Source of the DNA: JBEHWX01 sp048498995
GTDB taxonomy: Bacteria; Bacteroidota; Ignavibacteria; OLB7
Length of the DNA stretch: 31,700 nucleotides
Assembly: GCA_048498995.1 (NCBI GenBank)
Contig: JBEHWX010000071.1
Coordinates: forward strand, 1 to 31,700
Reading direction: 5' to 3'
The translations under genes were made by a program, and so were the position numbers. Position 1 is the first letter of the stretch. The number at the start of each line of letters is the position of its first letter. This document shows positions 7,938-15,041 of the stretch, in pieces. The notes below the pieces were generated by a model, which worked only from the letters and a program-made list of their open reading frames with translations, ran no database searches and was not told the DNA's origin.

Positions 7938-8489
7938 ATGAGCAACGAACAGCAACGCGAGGTGGCCACGCTGGCCGGTGGATGTTTCTGGTGCCTGGAG
8001 GCGGCCTTCGCCGCGCTCCGCGGCGTCTTCTCGGTCAAGTCCGGATATGCCGGCGGCAAGGCCGCGAACCCGACCTACCAGGAGGTCTGCACCGGACGGA
8101 CCGGGCACGCGGAGGTGGTGCGGATAGAGTTCGATCCGTCGGTGATCGGCTTCGAGGATCTTCTCGACGTCTTCTTCACCATCCACGACCCGACCACGCT
8201 CAACCGCCAGGGGGCGGATGTGGGAACGCAGTATCGCTCGGCGATCTTCTATCACGACGACGAGCAGAAGCGGAAGGCCGAGGAGAAGATCGTGGCGCTC
8301 ACGGCCGAGAAGGTCCACGACGATCCGATCGTGACCCAGGTGGCGCCGCTCACCGAGTTCTATCCGGCCGAGACGTATCACGACGACTACTACAACCGGA
8401 ACCCGACGCAGCCCTACTGCCAGGCGGTGATCGCGCCGAAGCTCTCGAAGCTCCGGAAGTACCACATGGACCGCCTCCGCGCCCAGTAA
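7938..8489 (+). CDS. msrA: Peptide-methionine (S)-S-oxide reductase MsrA
   Basis: Reduces methionine-S-sulfoxide in proteins, repairing oxidative damage; thioredoxin-recycled and cytoplasmic, as no signal peptide is present. The catalytic motif G-G-C16-F-W-C19-L-E is intact, followed by GYAGG, NPTYQEVCTGRTGHAEVV, YRSAIFYH and TFY-type segments (TEFYPAETYHDDYY) and NPTQPYCQAVIAPKL, all family hallmarks. Its 183 residues match the single-domain MsrA length; no MsrB domain is fused. AAGGA lies 11 bases before the ATG and GAGAG abuts it. It stands as a single gene between the regulator and the lipoprotein cluster, with no obvious operon partner. Confidence 0.97.
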   Translation: MSNEQQREVATLAGGCFWCLEAAFAALRGVFSVKSGYAGGKAANPTYQEVCTGRTGHAEVVRIEFDPSVIGFEDLLDVFFTIHDPTTLNRQGADVGTQYRSAIFYHDDEQKRKAEEKIVALTAEKVHDDPIVTQVAPLTEFYPAETYHDDYYNRNPTQPYCQAVIAPKLSKLRKYHMDRLRAQ

Positions 8490-8609
8490 CGGCGCGGCGG
8501 CGCACCGTCCAAATGGTATCGGTCGGCGCGGATGCCGTCGGTCACATTCGAGCTTCGTGGGTGGTTACCATTGGTCCGCACTTCCATCATCAATGTCCGG
8601 AGCCCGACC

Positions 8610-9143
8610 GTGCAGCGAATCTCCGTTCCCATCATCGCGTTGGCCGTGGTGGTCTTCCTCGCGATCTCGAGCGCGTGCAGCTATCCGTCGCGCTCGATGC
8701 TGCAGGATCTGCGGCCGGAGATCGTCGAGGCGCATCGAAACCGGACCGGGCCGTATGGGCTGAAGGATTCGATTCTTCGAGTCATGGAGCCGTCGCCGAT
8801 GGTCACCTCGGTTCGGGAATCTCCGCTCCGCTTCACCGCGAACGAGCTGGCGGTCTTCCGGAGCGGGATGCGGTTCTATCTGCGCGGCACGCTGATCGAC
8901 ACGCGGACCGGAAAGCCTCCGGATGAGGCCTCGGTGCTGATCGTGGAGCCCATTGCCGAAGCGATTCCGCTCGCATTTTCGGTCGAACGGGTGATGGATC
9001 CGCCCGACCCGTCGACCGGAGATGTCGAGGTGGTGGATAACGTCAACTCGACGACGCGGCTCGCGTTCGTTATCGACGGCGAGCCGGCGCTTCTCTACGA
9101 CATCGGAGCGATCCAGGCCGAATATGGAAACCCGCCGCGATGA
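8610..9143 (+). CDS. Putative lipoprotein, family member 1 of a local array
   Basis: A predicted 177-residue lipoprotein: hydrophobic signal and lipobox-like LAISSAC, then a polar domain of unknown function. GTG 8610 is chosen because CCGGAG lies upstream and it gives a compact signal peptide, although the frame is open to 8532. It shares clear features with the genes at 9737-10295 and 10469-10981: (I/L)(E/S)SAC lipobox, 'EIVEAHRNR', 'ESPLRFT', 'DTRTGKPP' and a C-terminal 'GEPALLYDIG'. The three form a locally duplicated family, with this copy intact. I recognise no named domain; the beta-rich DTRTG segment suggests a small Ig- or lipocalin-like fold, which is inference. Confidence 0.75.
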   Translation: MQRISVPIIALAVVVFLAISSACSYPSRSMLQDLRPEIVEAHRNRTGPYGLKDSILRVMEPSPMVTSVRESPLRFTANELAVFRSGMRFYLRGTLIDTRTGKPPDEASVLIVEPIAEAIPLAFSVERVMDPPDPSTGDVEVVDNVNSTTRLAFVIDGEPALLYDIGAIQAEYGNPPR

Positions 9144-9253
9144 CGAGCGGCGCGGGATGAAACCGTGACGCGGAGATGCTTCCGCCCATCGGAACCGGCG
9201 CCTGGCATCCGCACCCGCGGGGCGGCCACGGGGAGGCCGCCCGTACGGAAATG

Positions 9254-9500
9254 TCTTCAGCGCGCGCATGGATACCACGGCGGGCCCCGGCTCGAGGCTT
9301 CGGTAGGCGCACGTCTTCAGCGTGCGCTCATTCCAACGACGTACGGCACCGGGTACGATGGCGATCGCGCCTCTTCAGCGCGCGCATGGATGCCACGGTA
9401 AGCTCCAGCTCGAGGCTTCGGTAGCCGCACGTCTTCAGCGTGCGCTCATTCCAACGACGTACGGCACCGGGTACGATGGCGATCGCGCCTCTTCAGCGCG
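9254..9500. repeat. 118-bp tandem duplication carrying REP-like hairpins
   Basis: Units begin at 9254, 9372 and (partial) 9490, exactly 118 bp apart and nearly identical, especially from GCTCGAGGCTTCGGTAG (9290, 9408) to the next unit. Each contains, on the minus strand, the dispersed hairpin with stem GCGCACG and CGTGCGC and loop CTGAAGA (9308-9328; the 9426-9446 copy has one changed stem base). Just upstream (9217-9242) is a GGCGGCC...GGCCGCC segment that accompanies this hairpin elsewhere. The whole 9144-9736 gap is otherwise without a supportable gene. Confidence 0.85.
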
Positions 9501-9736
9501 TCCGATCTTGCATTCCTGATATCGCGCTCATAACCTTACGCTCAGCTTCCAGCCTTCCCTCCTGGTACCACTCGGCTTCAGCCGGATGGCGCGGCCGACC
9601 CGTTGCCGTGCGTATGTGAGAGCAATGCCCCGGTTCGTCGTTCTCTTCCTGTCGCTCGGTCTCGGCCGGGAGATCGGACCGGATCCCGACCCGTGCGTGC
9701 ATCTCACACCGACATCCGCCGCGACCGGAGCGCATC

Positions 9737-10295
9737 ATGGCGCGTCTCTCTCTCTTCCGGCCATCCTGTTGATGGTGGCGATCGGCCTGGAGCTGGCGAG
9801 CTCCTGCGCCGCCACCCCACCCCCATCCCGCTTCCCGAACAGATGACGGCACTGCCGCCGGGGATCCTCGAGGCGCACCGGGCGCGAACCGGGGCATTCG
9901 TGCTTGTCCATACCCCGGGCCGGCGCGATTCGCTCCGGAAGATCGCGGGGTATCAGCCCTTGCCGATCCGCTTCACCCCGATCATGATCCGATACACCGT
10001 CGATCGACACACGCTCCTGCTCATGGGGAGAGCCTCACCGAAACGATGACCGGATTGCCTTCCGAGCAATGGGAGATCGCGATCGTGTCGCCCGCGCGTG
10101 GGGCCACGCCGCCGGGGTTCGTCGTCGAGTACGGAATCATCCCCTCGACCCCGTCGGCCAGTGATTTTTTCCTTCATCCATTTCATCGATCCGGGCCAGT
10201 GGCTTGCGTTCATGGTCGAGGGGGAGTCGGCGCCCATCCACGATCTCGATGAGCTCGAGGCGGATGTTCCGCGGGGAATGGCGGCGCCGAAATAG
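9737..10295 (+). pseudogene. Decayed lipoprotein gene, family member 2
   Basis: Homology to the intact neighbours runs through three reading frames. The signal/lipobox (SLSLPAILLMVAIGLELASSC) is in frame 1 and stops at 9846. 'PPGILEAHRARTGAFVLV' and 'PIRFTPIMIRY' continue in frame 3 to a stop at 10049. 'WEIAIVSPARGATPPGFVVE' is in frame 2, and the C-terminal 'GQWLAFMVEGESAPIHDLDE' returns to frame 3. At least three indels are needed, and the ATG at 9737 is itself out of frame with the lipobox. The order of homologous segments matches the paralogs, so this is a degraded copy, not three small genes. Sequencing error could explain one shift but hardly three. Confidence 0.75.
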
Positions 10296-10468
10296 CCGGA
10301 TTGAAATGACCGGGCCGAGATAACCGGCATCCGAGCCGGCGCACCTCCGGTGTGCGGATGTCCGGCAAGGATGGTATCATGATTGATCGACGGATCGGTG
10401 CGCCCGAGGCCATCGGCTCCCACCGGTTTCCGTCGGACGCATCCGCACACCAAGCTTGGAGCAGGATC

Positions 10469-10981
10469 ATGATGCGTATCTCGCTTCCGGCCGCCCTGCT
10501 GACGGCCCTGATCGGCATGGAGATCTCGAGCGCCTGCTGGACGCCACCGAAGCCTCCGCCGGAGACCACCCTTTCGCCCGACATAATGGAGGTGCACCGC
10601 GAGCGGAATGCCGCCTACGTGATGGTCGCCAGCGATCGTCTGCGGCAGATCTCCCCCTACCGCGAATCGCCTCTCCGGCTGACGGTGAAGCATATCGGCA
10701 TCCGCCGCTCCAGCCGGACGCTCGTGCTCTGGGCGGCCGTGACCGACACGCGCACCGGCGCGCCGCCGGCCGCGGAGCTCCGCGCCGGGCTCGGTCCGAT
10801 GGAACAGGTGCAGGGGGCCGCGCCACCTACGTATCTCTTCCCGATTCAGTTCCCGATCCCGATCGCGCCGGACGGCGAGTTCTCCTTCGAGTACCCGATC
10901 GATTACACCTCGCGCTTCGTGATCGTGCTGGGCTCCGAGCCCGCCCTCATCTTCAATGTGGGAAATCTGGTGGACGGGTAA
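10469..10981 (+). CDS. Putative lipoprotein, family member 3
   Basis: A 170-residue predicted lipoprotein: MMRISLPAALLTALIGMEI then lipobox SSAC. Start 10469 has GGAG seven bases upstream; the frame is open further upstream but without a signal sequence. Shared with the 8610 gene are 'DIMEVHRERNAAY', 'RESPLRLT', 'TDTRTGAPP' and a C-terminal 'GSEPALIFNVG'. It also has a proline-rich strand (FPIQFPIPIAP) near residue 130. Function is unknown. It sits directly after the decayed copy and 133 bp before the Gly-rich gene. Similarity to member 1 is moderate, so the duplication is not recent. Confidence 0.8.
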   Translation: MMRISLPAALLTALIGMEISSACWTPPKPPPETTLSPDIMEVHRERNAAYVMVASDRLRQISPYRESPLRLTVKHIGIRRSSRTLVLWAAVTDTRTGAPPAAELRAGLGPMEQVQGAAPPTYLFPIQFPIPIAPDGEFSFEYPIDYTSRFVIVLGSEPALIFNVGNLVDG

Positions 10982-11114
10982 GGGAGGCCATCCCGCGCCT
11001 CGCATCATCCCGTCTTCCGGCTCGAATATTGCTCCTGGATCGGCGTCCATGGGGAAGGCCACCGGCCGTTCCCGCTCATCCGCATGTGTTCAATCAAATC
11101 GTACGGAGGCATGT

Positions 11115-11852
11115 ATGCGCGCCGACTGGAACGAAGAGCTGCGCCGGGCATATGATCAGGGCTACTGGGATGCGCGACGCGAATTCGAGCGTCATCTCCA
11201 GCGTGAAATGGGAGATGGCATGCAGGGGAGCGGCATGCGGGGAGATCAGGGGCGCACGCGGGGCGCCGGATCGATGGGGGATCAGAGCTCGCATGGCCAG
11301 GGAAGCTGGAGCTCCGGATCGCCGAACATCGGCGGCCACGAGCCGAATGTCTACGGTCAGAGCCAGTACGGACGAAGCGTCTACGATCGCGACGAGTCCG
11401 GACGTGGCGGCTTCGACCGGAATCAGGGAGGATCGAATCAGGGAGGCCCGAGCCGGGGCTGGTACGGTCAGGGTGGAGAGAATCCGGGCGATCCCGGCCG
11501 CGGCTGGTATGGTCAGGAAGGAGAGTATGGCGGCGGCCGGCAGGGAAGCAGCCAGCAGTGGGGAGGCCAGTACGGCGGCGCCGGCGGATCGAACGTGGGC
11601 GGATCGACCATGGGCGGCCAGGATCGCGGCGGATATCGCGACTATCCCCCCGGCGATCGCCGCTCCCCGTTCGATGGCGAGGGACGCCCGGGCGGACACG
11701 GCTCCCACGGAGACATGCGGGGTGACTACCGCTCCGGCGGCCGGAATGATCGCGACGACGACCGCGGCTTCTTCGATCGCGTCGGCGACGAGGTCCGCTC
11801 CTGGTTCGATGACGACGATCGCTCCCGACGGGACGATCGCGATTATCGCTGA
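11115..11852 (+). CDS. Gly/Arg/Asp-rich low-complexity protein with C-terminal SWFD motif
   Basis: A 245-residue, highly hydrophilic, probably disordered protein. The N terminus (residues 1-33, WNEELRRAYDQGYWDARREF) looks helical. The middle is Gly/Gln/Ser-rich with repeats such as RGWYGQGGE/RGWYGQEGE and GGSNQGG. The C terminus (RGFFDRVGDEVRSWFDDDD...) matches the short 'FFD(R/K)..DEV.SWF(G/D)D' motif that precedes BON domains in many stress-related proteins, but here the protein ends there with no BON domain. The start at 11115 has GGAGG upstream. There is no signal peptide. The family is not named; a role in stress or in RNA/protein condensates would be guesswork. Confidence 0.7.
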   Translation: MRADWNEELRRAYDQGYWDARREFERHLQREMGDGMQGSGMRGDQGRTRGAGSMGDQSSHGQGSWSSGSPNIGGHEPNVYGQSQYGRSVYDRDESGRGGFDRNQGGSNQGGPSRGWYGQGGENPGDPGRGWYGQEGEYGGGRQGSSQQWGGQYGGAGGSNVGGSTMGGQDRGGYRDYPPGDRRSPFDGEGRPGGHGSHGDMRGDYRSGGRNDRDDDRGFFDRVGDEVRSWFDDDDRSRRDDRDYR

Positions 11853-11918
11853 GTCGACCGTTGTCGTGGCGGCCATCGCCGGTATACACGATGTGTGCTG
11901 ATGAGTTGATGAGGGGAA

Positions 11919-11953
11919 GAGCGAGGGGCGGCGTCGGAGACCGCCCCTCGCTC
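11919..11953 (+). terminator. Strong stem-loop downstream of the Gly-rich gene
   Basis: GAGCGAGGGGCGG (11919-11931) and CCGCCCCTCGCTC (11941-11953) form a perfect 13-bp stem with a 9-nt loop, followed by GTTTCC. It is 66 bp after the stop at 11852, which fits an intrinsic terminator with a poor T tract. The rest of 11853-12131 shows no gene. Confidence 0.65.
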
Positions 11954-12131
11954 GTTTCCGGTCCCGCCGTCGTGCTCCCGCGCGTGACGTCAAAGCGCGC
12001 GGATATATCGCGACGCGAGATGACGATTCCCGGCTCCGGCGATAGATTGCCGCCGGTCCTCCCGAGCCATCCCGACATCCATCCGGTCCCGTTCCGTTCC
12101 GGGTGATGCATCCCAATCATTCGAGCAACCG

Positions 12132-12968
12132 ATGATCATCCCACTCATGCGCCGATCCGTCGCAACGCTCGTCGTCGCGTTCATCTGTGCAACCGCCCTG
12201 CGCGCCGAGATCCCCTCGGCCGGACAGATCGGGATCGCGGTCCCCTGGCTCACCTCGGAGCGGGTCATCTCCGATCTCCGCGCCGGTGAGATTCCCCTCT
12301 CTCCGAAAAAGTTCCATCGCCTCGCCGCCGACGATTCGCTCCGCGCGGCGGTGATCCGCGTTCTTCCCGACTCCAACGGCATGGTGGCGATCGTCCACTT
12401 CCAGGCGTGGTCCGGGCGTGCCGGCGCGCCGCCGACCTGGCTGGAGGGGGAGCTTGGGCTGACCTATCGCGGCTCGGCCGACGGAGCCTGGTCGGTCGCG
12501 GCCATCACGCCGGCCGCCGGCGTGCCGCCGAGGATGTCGCGCCTTTCCGCCGCGGCGTGGAAGGAGCGGCGCGAGGTGGAGGAGTTTCTGGCGAAGCTCC
12601 GCGCCGCCATTCTCGACGGCGACCGCGCCACCGTGGCCGGCATGGTCCGCTTCCCCTTCCTCGGGCATCCCGCGCTCTACGACGACCGTGCCGGCGAATC
12701 GATCGTGCGCGATCGCGCGGAGCTGGCGCGGAACTACGACACGATCTTCAGCAAGGGCTTCCGCGCGATGATCCTCCGGAGCCTTCCCTGGAAGGTCACC
12801 CCGGCGGCCGTCGAGGCGGCCGACCGCGTCAAGCGCGAACAGTGCGGCGAGCCGGGGGAGTACGTGCTGGTGCCGGAGAAGGACCCGGAGGCCGATACCT
12901 TCTTCCGCTTCGCGATCCGTCGCGTGGGCGGACGCCTTCTTCTCTATCGCATCATCGGTTGCGCCTGA
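12132..12968 (+). CDS. Exported protein of unknown function, 278 aa
   Basis: The signal peptide (MIIPLMRRSVATLVVAFICATALRA, cleavage near residue 25) places it in the periplasm or outside. The first half (~60-135) reads as a compact alpha/beta domain with LPDSNGMVAIVHFQAW. The second half (~145-278: EVEEFLAKLRAAILDGDRAT, MVRFPFL, ARNYDTIFSKGFRAMIL, YRIIGCA) has the helix-then-curved-sheet look of NTF2-like/DUF4440-type folds seen in other secreted hypothetical proteins. That assignment is inference. The ATG at 12132 has no strong ribosome site; ATG 12147 would shorten the signal. Single gene between a terminator and the NmrA-like gene. Confidence 0.75.
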   Translation: MIIPLMRRSVATLVVAFICATALRAEIPSAGQIGIAVPWLTSERVISDLRAGEIPLSPKKFHRLAADDSLRAAVIRVLPDSNGMVAIVHFQAWSGRAGAPPTWLEGELGLTYRGSADGAWSVAAITPAAGVPPRMSRLSAAAWKERREVEEFLAKLRAAILDGDRATVAGMVRFPFLGHPALYDDRAGESIVRDRAELARNYDTIFSKGFRAMILRSLPWKVTPAAVEAADRVKREQCGEPGEYVLVPEKDPEADTFFRFAIRRVGGRLLLYRIIGCA

Positions 12969-13182
12969 GGCGCGTCCCACCGTTGCCCGCGCGATCGCTC
13001 GGCGCGTCCGGAGGTCACGGAGAAATCCCGCCGCGTCTTGATTCGGGCGCCGCTCGTCGCGTCGCCCGCGAAGTGCCGTGCTCGTCCACGATGTTCCGTC
13101 TCCGGCCCGTCGCGTCGCGCGCCCGCGCTTGGCTTCCGAGATCCATGACACCGATGCATTCCGAACGCGGGAGGAGGCTGAT

Positions 13183-13884
13183 ATGAAGCTCACGGTGATC
13201 GATGCCGCCGGCCCGGTGGGGCGGCAGGTGGTGAATCTGGCGCTGGCGACCGGCCACGAGGTGACCGGCGTGCTCCTTTCCGACGAGCGTCCCGAGGTGG
13301 TGCACGAGCGGCTCCGTCTGCTCCCGGCGCGGATCATCGACGGCGGCTCGCTCGGCGGCTCGCTCGGTGACGCGCTCCATGGCGCCGACGCGGTGATCTC
13401 CGCGGTGGACCCGACCGCCGCCGATCCCGCGATGATGATCCCGCTGGCCGATGCGATCCTCCGCGGCATGAAGCGCTACGGCGCGCGGCGCCTGGTAGAT
13501 CTGGTCTCTCCGGGCGTGCCGGACGCGCGCGGCCGTTCCCGGGCGCTCGAGGGATTCACGCTGGTGCGGTCATTGCGGCCTGTCACGGAGCCCGAGGCGA
13601 TGGCACGCCCGGTGCACCCTGAGATGGTCCATCACGCCGAGCTCATCCGGGCATCCCGCGTCGACTGGACCATGGTCCGTCCGGCGCGCCTGATCGACGG
13701 CATCCGGACCGGCCGATACCGGCACGGATATCTCCGGCTCGGCATCGGGGCGTCGATCTTCCGCGCCGACCTGGCGGACTTTCTGGTCGCGCTGGCCGTC
13801 GGCGGAGGCTATCTTCGCCGCGCGCCGATCGTGAGCTACGCGGCGAAGACCGGCATCCCGGGCATCGACGCCGGATTCCGATGA
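13183..13884 (+). CDS. NmrA/biliverdin-reductase-B-like NAD(P)-binding protein
   Basis: An atypical short-chain dehydrogenase of 233 residues with a Rossmann fold. The N terminus MKLTVIDAAGPVGRQVV carries the nucleotide-binding turn, but as A-A-G-P-V-G instead of the usual G-A-T-G-x-x-G. 'HGADAVISAVDP', 'RRLVDLVSPGV' and 'VDWTMVRPARLIDG' are characteristic strands of the family. No Tyr-x3-Lys pair is evident, as expected for NmrA-like members that act as flavin or quinone reductases or redox sensors. Start 13183 is favoured by GGGAGGAGG five bases upstream; the frame is open earlier. The DsbA-like gene follows after 66 bp on the same strand, so a small redox operon is plausible. Confidence 0.88.
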   Translation: MKLTVIDAAGPVGRQVVNLALATGHEVTGVLLSDERPEVVHERLRLLPARIIDGGSLGGSLGDALHGADAVISAVDPTAADPAMMIPLADAILRGMKRYGARRLVDLVSPGVPDARGRSRALEGFTLVRSLRPVTEPEAMARPVHPEMVHHAELIRASRVDWTMVRPARLIDGIRTGRYRHGYLRLGIGASIFRADLADFLVALAVGGGYLRRAPIVSYAAKTGIPGIDAGFR

Positions 13885-13950
13885 TCGAGAGCCGGTGAGC
13901 CGCCGGTGACGCATCGATGTGGAAGATGTACGAAACGAGAGTGAGCAACG

Positions 13951-14613
13951 ATGGCTGACACGACGACGAAGACGCTGGAGATCGATCTGTTTTCCGACAT
14001 CGCCTGTCCCTGGTGCTATATCGGGGAGGGGCGGCTTTCCCAGGCGCTCGCGCAGCGTCCGGATGTGGAGGTGCGCTGGTTCTGGCATCCGTTCCAGCTC
14101 CAGCCGGGGATGCCGCGGGAGGGGAGGCCGTGGGAGGAGTTCATCGCCGAGAAGTTCGGCGGCGTGGAGCGCGCGCGGCTGATGTTCGCGAACGTGGCCA
14201 GCGTGGGAGCGACCGACGGCATCGAGCTCCGGTTCGACCTGATGCCGAAAGCGCCGAACACGCTGGACGCGCATAGGCTGATCCTCTTCGCGCGCCAGCA
14301 TGGCCGTGCCCGCGAGATGGCGCAGGCGCTCTTCCGCGGCTACTTCGCCGAGGGGGCCGACATCAACGACGAGGAGACCCTGATCGGCCTCGGGCGGAAG
14401 GTGGGGCTCGACGCCCACGACCTGCGCACGTTCCTCCGGAGCGAGGTGGGGAGGGAGGAGGTGGAGGTGAGCCAGATGGAGGCCGAGAAGAACGGCATCA
14501 ACGGCGTCCCGTTCTACATCTTCGCCGAGCGGTACGCGATCTCCGGCGCCCAGCCGGTCGAGCTCTTCCTCCAGGCCATCGACAAAGCCGTCGCCGGGAA
14601 GGAGGAAGGATGA
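13951..14613 (+). CDS. DsbA-family protein, FrnE-like thiol oxidoreductase
   Basis: A thioredoxin-fold protein with helical insertion, 220 residues. The active site C19-P-W-C22 follows the first strand (EIDLFSDIACPWCYIG), 'HPFQLQPGMPREG' and the cis-proline loop 'GVPFYIF' are typical of the FrnE/2-hydroxychromene-2-carboxylate isomerase branch, and no signal peptide is present, so it is cytoplasmic. FrnE of Deinococcus is a disulfide isomerase linked to oxidative stress. A stress role here is inferred from that and from the nearby oxidoreductase and MsrA genes. It could also be a glutathione-type isomerase, though the two cysteines favour disulfide chemistry. Confidence 0.93.
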   Translation: MADTTTKTLEIDLFSDIACPWCYIGEGRLSQALAQRPDVEVRWFWHPFQLQPGMPREGRPWEEFIAEKFGGVERARLMFANVASVGATDGIELRFDLMPKAPNTLDAHRLILFARQHGRAREMAQALFRGYFAEGADINDEETLIGLGRKVGLDAHDLRTFLRSEVGREEVEVSQMEAEKNGINGVPFYIFAERYAISGAQPVELFLQAIDKAVAGKEEG

Positions 14614-14703
14614 TCCCCAGGCGATGACATCCCCGCGTGGCAATATCACGCGCCGCATGGCGCCGGCCTCCGTGGCACCCGGAACGGGTGCCGATCTTCC
14701 TAC

Positions 14704-14821
14704 CCGGGGGTGAAACCCCCGGCAAGCCCGGCCGGCTCCGCATCGCCCGGCAAGCCCGGCCGGCTCCGCATCGCCCGGCAAGCCCGGCCGGCTCCGCATC
14801 GCCCGGCAAGCCCGGCCGGCT
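14704..14821. repeat. Hairpin plus 28-bp tandem repeat, 3.6 copies
   Basis: CCGGGGG-TGAAA-CCCCCGG (14704-14722) is a perfect 7-bp stem with a 5-nt loop. It runs into a 28-bp unit (GGCAAGCCCGGCCGGCTCCG then CATCGCCC) repeated exactly at 14721, 14749 and 14777, with a partial copy at 14805-14821. The rest of 14614-15041 contains a pyrimidine-rich stretch (14866-14905) before the PNGase-like gene and no other supportable gene. Confidence 0.88.
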
Positions 14822-15041
14822 GGCCGCTCTCATCTCCTCGCTCCCGCGCCTGATCCCGACAACATTTCCGCCCTCTTCTTCCTTCTCCCTGCTCAATTCT
14901 CTACATTAGCTGGTCGGCACTGACGGTCCACACCCCCGCCGGTTCTTCCTCTGATCGATGTGGAGGCTCCGACGCGTCGCGCGCGACGCACGGGCCGGCA
15001 CCATGCCGCCCTCCTTCCCGCTTCACGATAACGTTCTAGCC

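Noticed and set aside
9603..10049. Independent 148-aa gene
   Set aside because: It overlaps the lipobox frame and only its second half matches the lipoprotein family; it is a fragment of the pseudogene.
11005..12120. 371-aa and 340-aa minus-strand frames across the Gly-rich gene
   Set aside because: They read through the terminator and across the end of the Gly-rich gene, and are Arg/Ser-rich. The plus frame has a ribosome site and the SWFD motif.
12117..13469. 450-aa minus-strand open frame
   Set aside because: It runs opposite the exported protein at 12132 and the NmrA-like gene. Both of those have family or signal features, whereas this frame is Arg/Ser/Ala-rich with no motif, as expected from high-GC shadow frames.
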